Source: Sansalvadorimonas sp965221135
GTDB taxonomy: Bacteria > Pseudomonadota > Gammaproteobacteria > Pseudomonadales > Endozoicomonadaceae
Assembly (NCBI GenBank): GCA_965221135.1
Contig: CBDCRZ010000003.1
Location: 248,001-312,000 of the forward strand
Direction of reading: 5' to 3'
DNA: 64,000 nt
In this document: positions 8,159 to 15,297 of the stretch, in pieces
Layout of the letters: every line of letters begins with the position of its first letter
Position numbering within the stretch: position 1 is the stretch's first letter
Made by a program: the position numbers and the translations under genes
Notes under the pieces: model-generated
What the model saw: the letters and a program-made list of their open reading frames with translations, nothing else
The model's database searches: none
Told to the model about the DNA's origin: nothing

Positions 8159-9682
8159 ATGGTTTTGGGTTGTAAAGTAATAAACCGCCAGTATTTTACG
8201 GGATTTTGCCTGAGGTTTTTCCTTGCAGGGCTGTTGTTTGTTACTTGCCAGCACTGTCTGGGGAGGCCACTGCCTGAAGGCTGGAACCCCTATGAAAAAT
8301 ATATTCCCACAGGGGATGGCTTTCCCGGAACCGTTGACGTAACCGAAGAACGGCTCACAGAAACACACACCTTTCATCTTCACCCAAGAAACTTTTCCTC
8401 TTTGCGATTAAGGTTTCCTCCGCGTAATCAGCAAAGCACCGGACTCTACAGAGTGCCAGGAGAGCCTGTTACTGTCACTGTTGAACCTGCCCCAACAAAT
8501 CAGAGTGATGTAAGGCCACATCTTAGAATTGGAGCGCACTTTCTCGACTTAAGCGACATGAAATTAAAGATAAGTGACAGAGTGGCTCGTCCTTATGACG
8601 TTATCAGGCTACAGGGCGCCGTAACGACAGATAGTGACAAGGCGTCAGGGTTGATTTATCTGGAGTCGGATGTAACTGGTACCGACTCATATTCCATCAC
8701 CATTCAGGGTGCGGTGAAGGCTCCCTGGTTTAAAGTAGGCAGAGACACCCTTGAGCAGTGGCGCGAAACTATTCGCCACTATCCAGCTCCCTGGGCGGAG
8801 CTGGAAGGGGAGTACGCCATACTGGCACTTCCATCGGCCATGATAAGGGAGGTTGATGACCCGTCACGGGTGATCGCTTTCTATGATAATGCCGTTAAAA
8901 CAATGAATGCCCTTGCAGGCCTGAGCGACACAGCGGATGCTGAATGCAATAAGTCCCCGGATCTGCCATTTCGCTTTGTTATAGATGTAAATTTAAAAAA
9001 ATGGGGGGGAATAGGAAGAAGGGGGGGAATCACTTTAAGCGGATCGCCGTTTGGTAGCCCAACCTATTGGTTACGGCCAAGAGTGCACAGGGAGTATGCG
9101 ATCCTGATTCACGAACTGGGTCATTTCTATGAGACTGTAAACAAGTTTATGGGGCTTCCTGGGTCAGAAGATGCATTTTCCCAGCTTTTTGTTTATGGCG
9201 ATCAGTCTATCAGGGGCGATTGGTTTATTGGTGAGCGCGATAATGTTTTCAATGGTGTGTTTCCCTCTGATGACTTTTTGTACCTTCATGCACCCCATTT
9301 ATATTGGCCTCTGTCCAGGGTTTCGGATCTGCTCTTTTCTGATTATGGCTATCGCTATGATTCGCGTATATGGTCAGAAAAATCTTACACCATGCTGTAT
9401 TGGAAATATGCGTTTATGCTGGGCCTTGTTGAGCGTCTTTCCCATGAATTTATGCCCAAACTCTATCGTGAATTTCGTGCAACGGCCTGGGAACAATTAC
9501 CCGGTAAGAAGAATCAGCAGCAAAAAACAGACTTCTTTTTTGAGTCCCTTTGTAAAGTGACCGGGCAGGACCTGACTCTGTATTTCAAGCATTGGTATGT
9601 CCCTGTCAGTGAGGAGGCTTATCAGCGTGTAGCAGAGATGGGGTATCGGCATCCCCGCTGGCTGTACCATGATGGGTTGTAA
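8159..9682 (+). CDS. Secreted M60-type zinc metallopeptidase (enhancin/mucinase-like)
   Basis: A 507-residue protein. An N-terminal signal peptide (FLAGLLFVTCQHCLG) ends near residue 35. An N-terminal beta domain follows with the family signature STGLYRVPGEPVTVTVEP at about 93-110. The catalytic domain carries HELGH at 318-322, and Glu337 is in position to be the third zinc ligand of the HExxH-x(8-28)-E gluzincin pattern of peptidase family M60. Characterised M60 enzymes cleave mucins and other glycosylated host proteins. In a marine symbiont this would suit penetration or feeding on host mucus (inference). The start codon has only a weak upstream GGGTAA. Two G7 runs (9003-9009 and 9021-9027) lie in the catalytic region. 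Confidence 0.85.
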   Translation: MVLGCKVINRQYFTGFCLRFFLAGLLFVTCQHCLGRPLPEGWNPYEKYIPTGDGFPGTVDVTEERLTETHTFHLHPRNFSSLRLRFPPRNQQSTGLYRVPGEPVTVTVEPAPTNQSDVRPHLRIGAHFLDLSDMKLKISDRVARPYDVIRLQGAVTTDSDKASGLIYLESDVTGTDSYSITIQGAVKAPWFKVGRDTLEQWRETIRHYPAPWAELEGEYAILALPSAMIREVDDPSRVIAFYDNAVKTMNALAGLSDTADAECNKSPDLPFRFVIDVNLKKWGGIGRRGGITLSGSPFGSPTYWLRPRVHREYAILIHELGHFYETVNKFMGLPGSEDAFSQLFVYGDQSIRGDWFIGERDNVFNGVFPSDDFLYLHAPHLYWPLSRVSDLLFSDYGYRYDSRIWSEKSYTMLYWKYAFMLGLVERLSHEFMPKLYREFRATAWEQLPGKKNQQQKTDFFFESLCKVTGQDLTLYFKHWYVPVSEEAYQRVAEMGYRHPRWLYHDGL

Positions 9683-9753
9683 GTGCCTGGTCACATGAAA
9701 CTATAAACCTGTTCTGGCAGTTGGAAGCAGGCCTTACAGAGACAACTTATAAG

Positions 9754-9802
9754 CTGGTATTTGGTTCTAACGGATAACAACGCCGTTATCGTTAAACGCT
9801 GC
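9754..9802 (+). repeat. Dispersed 49-bp repeat, copy A
   Basis: The segment beginning CTGGTATTTGGTT and ending AAACGCTGC matches copy B (10791-10839) at about 40 of 49 positions. It contains a hairpin, GATAAC / GTTATC around AACGCC. The two copies flank the 218-residue gene. Confidence 0.75.
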
Positions 9803-9906
9803 GCAGCCACTGTAATGCAAAGGTTCAATGGGATACGGGGAAAGGAACTCTATTTTGGCTTCGGTGTCTGATCCTGGCATCACTATAGAAAGCAGCGGAG
9901 CATAAT

Positions 9907-10563
9907 ATGAACGCCATATCTTTCCAACCAACAAAACGCACATTCACAAAACTGTGCAGCAAGACTATAGCCAGCGTTAAAGGACGCTGCGTTAAAGCAG
10001 CAGATACCCTGAAGTATCTCTTTTGCGACCCAGTGGGTAGCAAGTTTTCGTCAACCCCTTCTCCGTCTACCCGCGGCTGCGTGAGTCCAAAGCTCAGCGC
10101 CCGGGCCAGCCATAGGTTTGAATGCGTCAAAGGCTCGATAATCGGAGGCTTATATTCCACTGCATTTAGTTTGGGCATGTGGGGGCTAGCCCTTGCCCCC
10201 CGAAGCTCACTGCTAATTGGCGTAAAACAAGTAGCAGTGCTCGGCTCGGCTTTCTCAAGCGCTTTAAGCGTCTACAAATCCTGTCGTGCTGCTGAGGTGC
10301 TTCTGAAAAACAGGCACGTTCTTCCGTCTCAATCAGCGCACCATAGAGCATCGTCTGGTCGCTGCCTTGCCAGCGGTATGGCATTGGTAGCCGGAGCATG
10401 CACCGCCGGACTCATGCTGTTTTCAGTCACTAACCCTGCAACGGGAATGTTTTATCTGCAGAGTCGTTTTCTGCTGCCCACCATTGCCCATATGGCTCTG
10501 CATGGGCTTGGCGCAATGGCAGAACACTACCTGGAAGACAGAGTTGTAGCTCTACAAAAATAA
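9907..10563 (+). CDS. Unrecognised small membrane protein
   Basis: A 218-residue protein with no recognised family. The N-terminal ~70 residues are basic and Cys/Ser-rich (KLCSKTIASVKGRC, STPSPSTRGC). The rest has about four hydrophobic helices (IIGGLYSTAFSLGMWGLAL, GVKQVAVLGSAFSSAL, GMALVAGACTAGLMLFSV, and near the end FLLPTIAHMALHGLGAMAEH). The start is well supported by GGAG eight bases before the ATG. It lies between two copies of a 49-bp repeat, so it may have arrived with them. A long basic N-terminus before the helices would suit a host-membrane-directed or inner-membrane protein, but nothing in the sequence decides this. Confidence 0.6.
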   Translation: MNAISFQPTKRTFTKLCSKTIASVKGRCVKAADTLKYLFCDPVGSKFSSTPSPSTRGCVSPKLSARASHRFECVKGSIIGGLYSTAFSLGMWGLALAPRSSLLIGVKQVAVLGSAFSSALSVYKSCRAAEVLLKNRHVLPSQSAHHRASSGRCLASGMALVAGACTAGLMLFSVTNPATGMFYLQSRFLLPTIAHMALHGLGAMAEHYLEDRVVALQK

Positions 10564-10790
10564 AAGGGTTCAGGAGGCTTGTGATAGAAGCTGTTTGAAC
10601 CATAAAAGCGCCGCTGGTGCTCTTAAGGTTCAGGCTTCAAGTTGATAGGTGAGTAGTTAGAGTGTTATCACGGACTCCGTAGAGTCACTCTTGCCCCATA
10701 AGAAGCGAGCTGATAGCCGGGTGAGTTCCATCTGCACATTGTATAGATCCGGGGTATTGCCAGCAGAGCATACAGAGGCCACTGAAAAAT

Positions 10791-10839
10791 CTGGTATTTG
10801 GTTAGAATGGGTAACCACGTTGTTATCGATAAACGCTGC
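10791..10839 (+). repeat. Dispersed 49-bp repeat, copy B
   Basis: This is the partner of 9754-9802, with about 40 of 49 bases identical. Weaker similarity (TACAGAG and neighbours) continues some 20-25 bp upstream of both copies, so the duplicated unit is probably longer. Confidence 0.75.
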
Positions 10840-10969
10840 TATCGATTTCTGACTCAATCTCCAGGACACTCAGCCGTGCCGCAGCTCCAGTCACATAGCG
10901 GGCTATGCTCCCTGCGCTGCCACCCAGCTGAGCAGCCTGTTTATTGGCCAGAAATAAATGTTTCCACAT
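10823..10969 (-). CDS. Possible 48-residue small protein or gene remnant
   Basis: The frame starts MWKHLFLANKQAAQL and ends ESEIDSSVYR. Its composition (alternating Ala, Leu and Gly with charged residues) looks like real helical coding sequence rather than a random frame. There is no clear ribosome binding site, and its 3' end runs into repeat copy B, so it may be the leftover of a larger gene. Confidence 0.2.
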   Translation of the reverse strand: MWKHLFLANKQAAQLGGSAGSIARYVTGAAARLSVLEIESEIDSSVYR

Positions 10970-11225
10970 GGCCGGGCACTTAAAAACTTATCAATAGGTA
11001 GGCTCAACCCACACATATTATGAGCAGAACCGGGGTACACTTGTTCCGATTCTGACCATTTCCTACTGGTCGCGACAGATCAGGGGCGTCAGGCGTGTGC
11101 GGAGAGTCTGATTGGTATTATTAATACAATGGCTCATCAAGACCTGCAGCAGCGCCCTTTGTTAACTAGTTTGATGGAGTCGCTGTTAAGCATTGTAACT
11201 GTGAAGGAACCTGTTTTTCTTTGAG

Positions 11226-11258
11226 GCAAAAAGAAACCGCTAACTGGTAGCGGTTTCT
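11226..11258 (-). terminator. Rho-independent terminator of the porin gene
   Basis: An 11-bp perfect stem (11232-11242 with 11248-11258, 5-nt loop) is followed on the minus strand by a T-run. It lies about 40 bp downstream of the porin stop. Confidence 0.9.
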
Positions 11259-11296
11259 GTGGTTTTAAAGAGCTTTAACGAAGATTGAGCCTGTTG

Positions 11297-12616
11297 TTAG
11301 AATACGGCCAAATCGTAAGTGATGATAACCCGTGTGTCTTTGTAGGTTTCATCGCCGCTTTTACCCTCTGCATCCACTTCATACTTGGCATGACGCAGGG
11401 TGAGCTTTAAGCCTTCAACCGCGGGTAGCTTGTAATCAACACGCAGGTTGTATTCGCTGGTGTCAGTATCCTTGGTGCCGGCAGCTTCATCAATTTCACC
11501 GCTAACATACAGGGCTGACGCACTCAGGCCTTCGATCATGTCATTCAGGTTGTAACCAACTTTAACCATAAAAGAGCGTTCATTGGCTTCATAAAAGTCG
11601 GAGATCTGAACAGAGTTATACCCATTAAAGGTGGTAGCATCATCGCCGTTAGACCAGGCTGAACCAGCATTATCCAGCAGGGCTGATTGGTTGTCTTTGC
11701 TGCCGCCAACATCGGTCATGCTCAGACTTGCCGTTAACTGTTTAACGGTGAGGCCTGCCATCAGACCGAACCAGTCGATTGTATTTTTGGCTTGAGCGTT
11801 GTTCAGTGTCGAGGCGTCTTTTGTATCACCAATAAGTTTGTGCTTACCATATTGGCCACCCACTTTCACGGTCATTCCATCACTGAGAGGGAGGCTGTAG
11901 GAAGCATCTGTGTAGAGGGATGTATTGGAGTCATTTTGCTGGCCATAAGCAGCGGAGATGTTAAGGCCGCCCATCTCATAAGAGCCACCGAATGTTTTAA
12001 CTGCGCGCTTTCTTATTTTGCCATCAGCATCCGCGACACCAAATTCTTCAAAGCCTGATGCGTTTCTTGCGTTACCCTTTGTTGCATAAGCACCAAACAC
12101 CGTAACTCCAGACATTGAGTAGTCCGCATAGAGTGCTTCAGTGGTGCTTGGCAGTGCGCGTGAATCCGATTCATTTAATAGTGGGGTATCAAGACGCATG
12201 CGACCGTATTTGGCAACACCATTGTTCATGAGGTTAACTTTTACGGCACCAAAGGTTTTTCCATAGCTTTCGCCTTTTCGCTTGCCATTCTTGAGTGAGC
12301 CTGGGCGGAACAGGCCTGTATCACTGGAATCATCGTCACCGAGGCTTTCATGGAGTTTTAAGCTGTAATGTGTGCTTAAGTCAAAACCAATTATGTCAGC
12401 GTAATAGCCTGAACTGAAATCTGCGCGAATGGCCTGAGCCCAGCCTGTATCTTTGTCGGCTTTGGCTGTCCCATCTTTCACGTTTTGGTTTTTGTAGTAG
12501 TTACGAAGATGAATGTTCATGGAACTATCATCAACAAATTGATTCGCCTGGGCAGAGGTTGTTGCCATGGCGGCAATAACGGCTGCGCTAAGAGTGCTCT
12601 TTGTTAATAGTTTCAT
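11297..12616 (-). CDS. OprD-family outer-membrane porin
   Basis: A 439-residue protein. The signal peptide (LTKSTLSAAVIAAMATTSAQA) is cleaved near residue 24 and is followed by FVDDSSMNIHLRNYYKNQN, the usual OprD mature N-terminus. Further family marks are KYGRMRLDTPLLNESDSRA and LPSTTEALYADYSM, which form the constriction-loop region with its basic residues. The C-terminus ends in ITYDLAVF, a terminal beta strand with a final Phe as outer-membrane proteins need. It is shorter than some pseudomonad OprDs but complete. The family takes up small solutes such as basic amino acids, aromatic acids, sugars or chitin oligomers; which one is not readable here. AGGAGC precedes the ATG. It is a single gene with its own terminator. 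Confidence 0.92.
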   Translation of the reverse strand: MKLLTKSTLSAAVIAAMATTSAQANQFVDDSSMNIHLRNYYKNQNVKDGTAKADKDTGWAQAIRADFSSGYYADIIGFDLSTHYSLKLHESLGDDDSSDTGLFRPGSLKNGKRKGESYGKTFGAVKVNLMNNGVAKYGRMRLDTPLLNESDSRALPSTTEALYADYSMSGVTVFGAYATKGNARNASGFEEFGVADADGKIRKRAVKTFGGSYEMGGLNISAAYGQQNDSNTSLYTDASYSLPLSDGMTVKVGGQYGKHKLIGDTKDASTLNNAQAKNTIDWFGLMAGLTVKQLTASLSMTDVGGSKDNQSALLDNAGSAWSNGDDATTFNGYNSVQISDFYEANERSFMVKVGYNLNDMIEGLSASALYVSGEIDEAAGTKDTDTSEYNLRVDYKLPAVEGLKLTLRHAKYEVDAEGKSGDETYKDTRVIITYDLAVF

Positions 12617-13014
12617 TGTGTTTACCAGCTCCTTGGATATTGTTTTTTTTTGTTATTTAACAGCCGCAAATCCCTACAGCTTTTACATCCAACCGGAAAC
12701 AGGGTTCCCCCCGGGCTGTGCACATAAATTATTGTGTGCTACCTCATTCTTAAATACTTGTTTCCAAAATGCAACAAATCAACTATGCGGTTAGGTTGGT
12801 TGTTTTTTTAAATGATTGATTAATCAATTTTGCAATTATTGATTCCTCTGTTTTTTAAGGGTGAAACTCTTTGTCAAGTCTTAAGTTGGGTGTTGAAGGG
12901 TCAGCAGTGGGCCTGGATGCGGGCATTCCCTGTAAAACGGTGATGACAACCCGGGTCAGCCTTGGGATAATGCCCGGTCATTTTTACACTAGCTGGTTTA
13001 TTGGCGCCGAATTC
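12617..13014. other. AT-rich porin promoter region
   Basis: No gene is present. The sequence is AT-rich around 12740-12860, as expected for the regulated promoter of the divergent porin. No operator was identified. Towards 13015 it becomes the leader of the broken fmdB gene. Confidence 0.4.
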
Positions 13015-13280
13015 ATGCCTATATATGAGTAATCTTGTCTGTGAGGAGAGTCTGTCAGGAGTGTGGTTCTTTCCACGAAGCAATACGGAAGTTCAGTGAT
13101 GATCCTCTCAAGGATTGTCCCCATTCTGGCAAACCTGCCCTTTCCAGGCAGATTTCCACACCGTCCTTTCGCTTACAAGGTGGCGGTTGGTATGAGACGG
13201 ATTTTAAAGGCAATAAAAAGAAGAATTTGGCGACGACAGACAACCACAGCCCCACTAATACTCCAAAAAGTGATGCGTGA
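13015..13280 (+). pseudogene. Broken FmdB-family zinc-ribbon gene
   Basis: The family starts MPIYEYxC. Here ATG at 13015 encodes MPIYE and then TAA (13030-13032) stands exactly where the conserved Tyr codon should be, followed by SerCys. A second stop follows, and the rest of the protein (CQECGSFHEAIRKFSDDPLK, then RLQGGGWYETDFK) is in another frame. Around the break a 13-bp imperfect tandem duplication is visible (GTCTGTGAGGAG at 13037 and GTCTGTCAGGAG at 13050). The second zinc knuckle has lost a ligand: DCPHSGKPA where the family has CPxCGKPA. A TTG at 13035 could in principle restart translation. FmdB-type genes commonly sit directly before aspS, which fits. I call it a pseudogene; a truncated functional product is the alternative. 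Confidence 0.8.
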
Positions 13281-13402
13281 AGTGGTTAAGGTTCCTGTGC
13301 AGCGACCAGTGAATATGAACCAGTTAGCTGTTATATAGAACATTAGAGATTCAGACGTCAGTCCCGGCCCGGCCGGCCTACAGTAAGATTTCGAGGTAAA
13401 CC

Positions 13403-15187
13403 ATGCGCAGCCATTATTGTGGCGATTTAAATCAGAGCCATAACGGCGAAACTGTCACTCTCTGCGGTTGGGTGCATCGCCGCCGTGACCACGGTGGCGT
13501 TATCTTTCTTGATCTGCGTGATCGTGAAGGTGTCGCACAGGTGGTTATCGACCCGGATACAGTAGAAGCCTTTGCTCTGGCCGACAAGGCCCGTAGTGAA
13601 TATGTTCTGAAAATCACCGGTCTGGTGCGTCCACGTCCAGAAGGTACCGTGAACAAGAATATGTCCACCGGCGAAATCGAAGTGCTGGGCAAAGAGGTGG
13701 AAATCCTCAACGAAGCCCAGACGCCTCCGTTCCAGCTGGATGGCTACACCGACGTTGGTGAAGACGTACGTCTGCGTTATCGCTATATGGATCTTCGTCG
13801 TCCGGAGATGCAGAACAAGCTGATGATGCGCAGCAAGGCGACCCGTCTGGTGCGTAACTATCTGGAAGAGAAAGGCTTCCTGGATATCGAAACACCTGTA
13901 CTGACCCGTGCGACTCCTGAAGGTGCCCGTGACTATCTGGTACCAAGCCGTGTGCATCCAGGGTCTTTCTACGCACTGCCTCAATCTCCACAGCTGTTCA
14001 AACAACTGCTGATGGTGTCCGGTTTTGACCGTTACTACCAGATCGTAAAGTGCTTCCGTGACGAAGATCTGCGTGCTGAGCGTCAGCCTGAATTTACCCA
14101 GATTGATATCGAAACATCCTTTATGGGTGAAGAACAGATCATGGGTACGACCGAAGATATGGTCACCAAAATGTTCAGCGAACTGTTGAATGTTGATCTG
14201 GGCGACTTCCCTCATATGACCTATGCCGACGCTATGCGTCTGTACGGTTCTGACAAGCCTGATCTGCGTATTCCGCTGGAGCTGACCGATATTAACGATC
14301 TGGTCGCAGGCGTTGATTTTAAGGTCTTCAAAGGCCCGGCTAACGATCCAAAGGGGCGTGTTGCTGCCCTGAAACTGCCTGAAGGCGCAGGTAAACTGAC
14401 CCGTAAGCAGATTGATGAATACGGTAAGTATGTTGGCAACTACGGCGCGAAAGGTCTGGCCTGGATCAAGGTCAACGAACTGGCCAAAGGCGTTGAAGGC
14501 CTGCAGTCTCCAATCCTTAAGTTCCTGGGCGAAGAAGTGGCCATGAACATCATGGACCGTCTGGAAGCTAAAGATGGCGATATCGTCTTCTTCGGTGCCG
14601 ACAGTGCCAATGTAGTCAACGATGCTCTGGGCGCACTGCGCTGTAAGCTGGGTGCAGACCTGGACTTGTACACCAAGGCGTGGGCACCTCTGTGGATTGT
14701 TGACTTCCCAATGTTCGAAGAGAACGGTCAGGGTGGCCTGACGGCTCTGCACCACCCGTTCACTGCACCAACCTGCACACCGGAAGAACTGGCTGCCAAC
14801 CCGGAAGCTGCTCTGTCCCGTGCTTACGACATGGTTATCAACGGCTATGAAGTCGGCGGTGGTTCTGTGCGTATTCATCAGCAGGATATGCAGGAAACGG
14901 TTTTCCGTGTTCTGAACATCCAGGAAGAAGAGCAGCGCGAGAAGTTCGGCTTCCTGCTGGACGCACTGAAGTTCGGTGCACCACCTCACGGTGGTCTGGC
15001 TTTTGGTCTGGACCGTCTGGTGATGCTGCTGTGTGGTACCGACAATATTCGTGAAGTCATTGCCTTCCCGAAAACCCAGTCCGCTTCCTGTCAGTTGACT
15101 CAGGCTCCAAGTGCTGTTGATCAGCAACAGTTGCACGATCTGAATATCCGAATTCGTCGTGATGCGGCTTCTGCCACTAGCCACTAA
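13403..15187 (+). CDS. aspS: Aspartyl-tRNA synthetase
   Basis: A 594-residue class II synthetase of the bacterial type. It has an N-terminal OB-fold anticodon-binding domain (CGWVHRRRDHGGVIFLDLRD), catalytic motif 2 (FRDEDLRAERQPEFTQ), the large GAD insertion in the middle, and motif 3 near the C-terminus (GLAFGLDRLVMLLCG). It charges tRNA-Asp; in relatives lacking AsnRS the enzyme also charges tRNA-Asn, which cannot be judged here. The ATG is preceded by GAGG. It follows the fmdB remnant and ends at a strong terminator. In pseudomonads yebC and ruvC follow nearby; here about 10.6 kb of other DNA intervenes. Confidence 0.98.
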   Translation: MRSHYCGDLNQSHNGETVTLCGWVHRRRDHGGVIFLDLRDREGVAQVVIDPDTVEAFALADKARSEYVLKITGLVRPRPEGTVNKNMSTGEIEVLGKEVEILNEAQTPPFQLDGYTDVGEDVRLRYRYMDLRRPEMQNKLMMRSKATRLVRNYLEEKGFLDIETPVLTRATPEGARDYLVPSRVHPGSFYALPQSPQLFKQLLMVSGFDRYYQIVKCFRDEDLRAERQPEFTQIDIETSFMGEEQIMGTTEDMVTKMFSELLNVDLGDFPHMTYADAMRLYGSDKPDLRIPLELTDINDLVAGVDFKVFKGPANDPKGRVAALKLPEGAGKLTRKQIDEYGKYVGNYGAKGLAWIKVNELAKGVEGLQSPILKFLGEEVAMNIMDRLEAKDGDIVFFGADSANVVNDALGALRCKLGADLDLYTKAWAPLWIVDFPMFEENGQGGLTALHHPFTAPTCTPEELAANPEAALSRAYDMVINGYEVGGGSVRIHQQDMQETVFRVLNIQEEEQREKFGFLLDALKFGAPPHGGLAFGLDRLVMLLCGTDNIREVIAFPKTQSASCQLTQAPSAVDQQQLHDLNIRIRRDAASATSH

Positions 15188-15210
15188 GTTTTTATTTTAA
15201 AAAAATATAA

Positions 15211-15244
15211 GACGGTATCAGGCCACTGATACCGTCTTTTTTTT
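15211..15244 (+). terminator. Rho-independent terminator of aspS
   Basis: An 11-bp perfect stem GACGGTATCAG / CTGATACCGTC with loop GCCA is followed by T8. The same stem core recurs at 17973-18000 and 19763-19788. Confidence 0.95.
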
Positions 15245-15297
15245 ACCGCCTATACTTCGCCGCTGTTTTTATTTCCCTATGAAGTATTACTGGTGGT

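Larger units (their letters stand above)
10564..11225. other. Mostly non-coding stretch with repeat copy B
   Basis: No strong gene is present. The stretch contains repeat copy B and one short minus-strand frame. Competing short frames on the plus strand are poor. It may be decayed coding DNA. Confidence 0.45.

Noticed and set aside
9003..9027. Two G7 runs in the M60 protease gene as phase-variation tracts
   Set aside because: Seven bases is short for a contingency tract and the frame is intact through conserved protein; weaker case than the G10 tract.
12901..13083. 60-codon minus-strand frame before fmdB
   Set aside because: Overlaps the fmdB remnant, no family resemblance, no start signal.
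13427..15184. 585-codon open frame antisense to aspS
   Set aside because: A mirror of aspS codon bias; its residues (Gln, Thr and His-rich) match no protein family and aspS is unmistakable.
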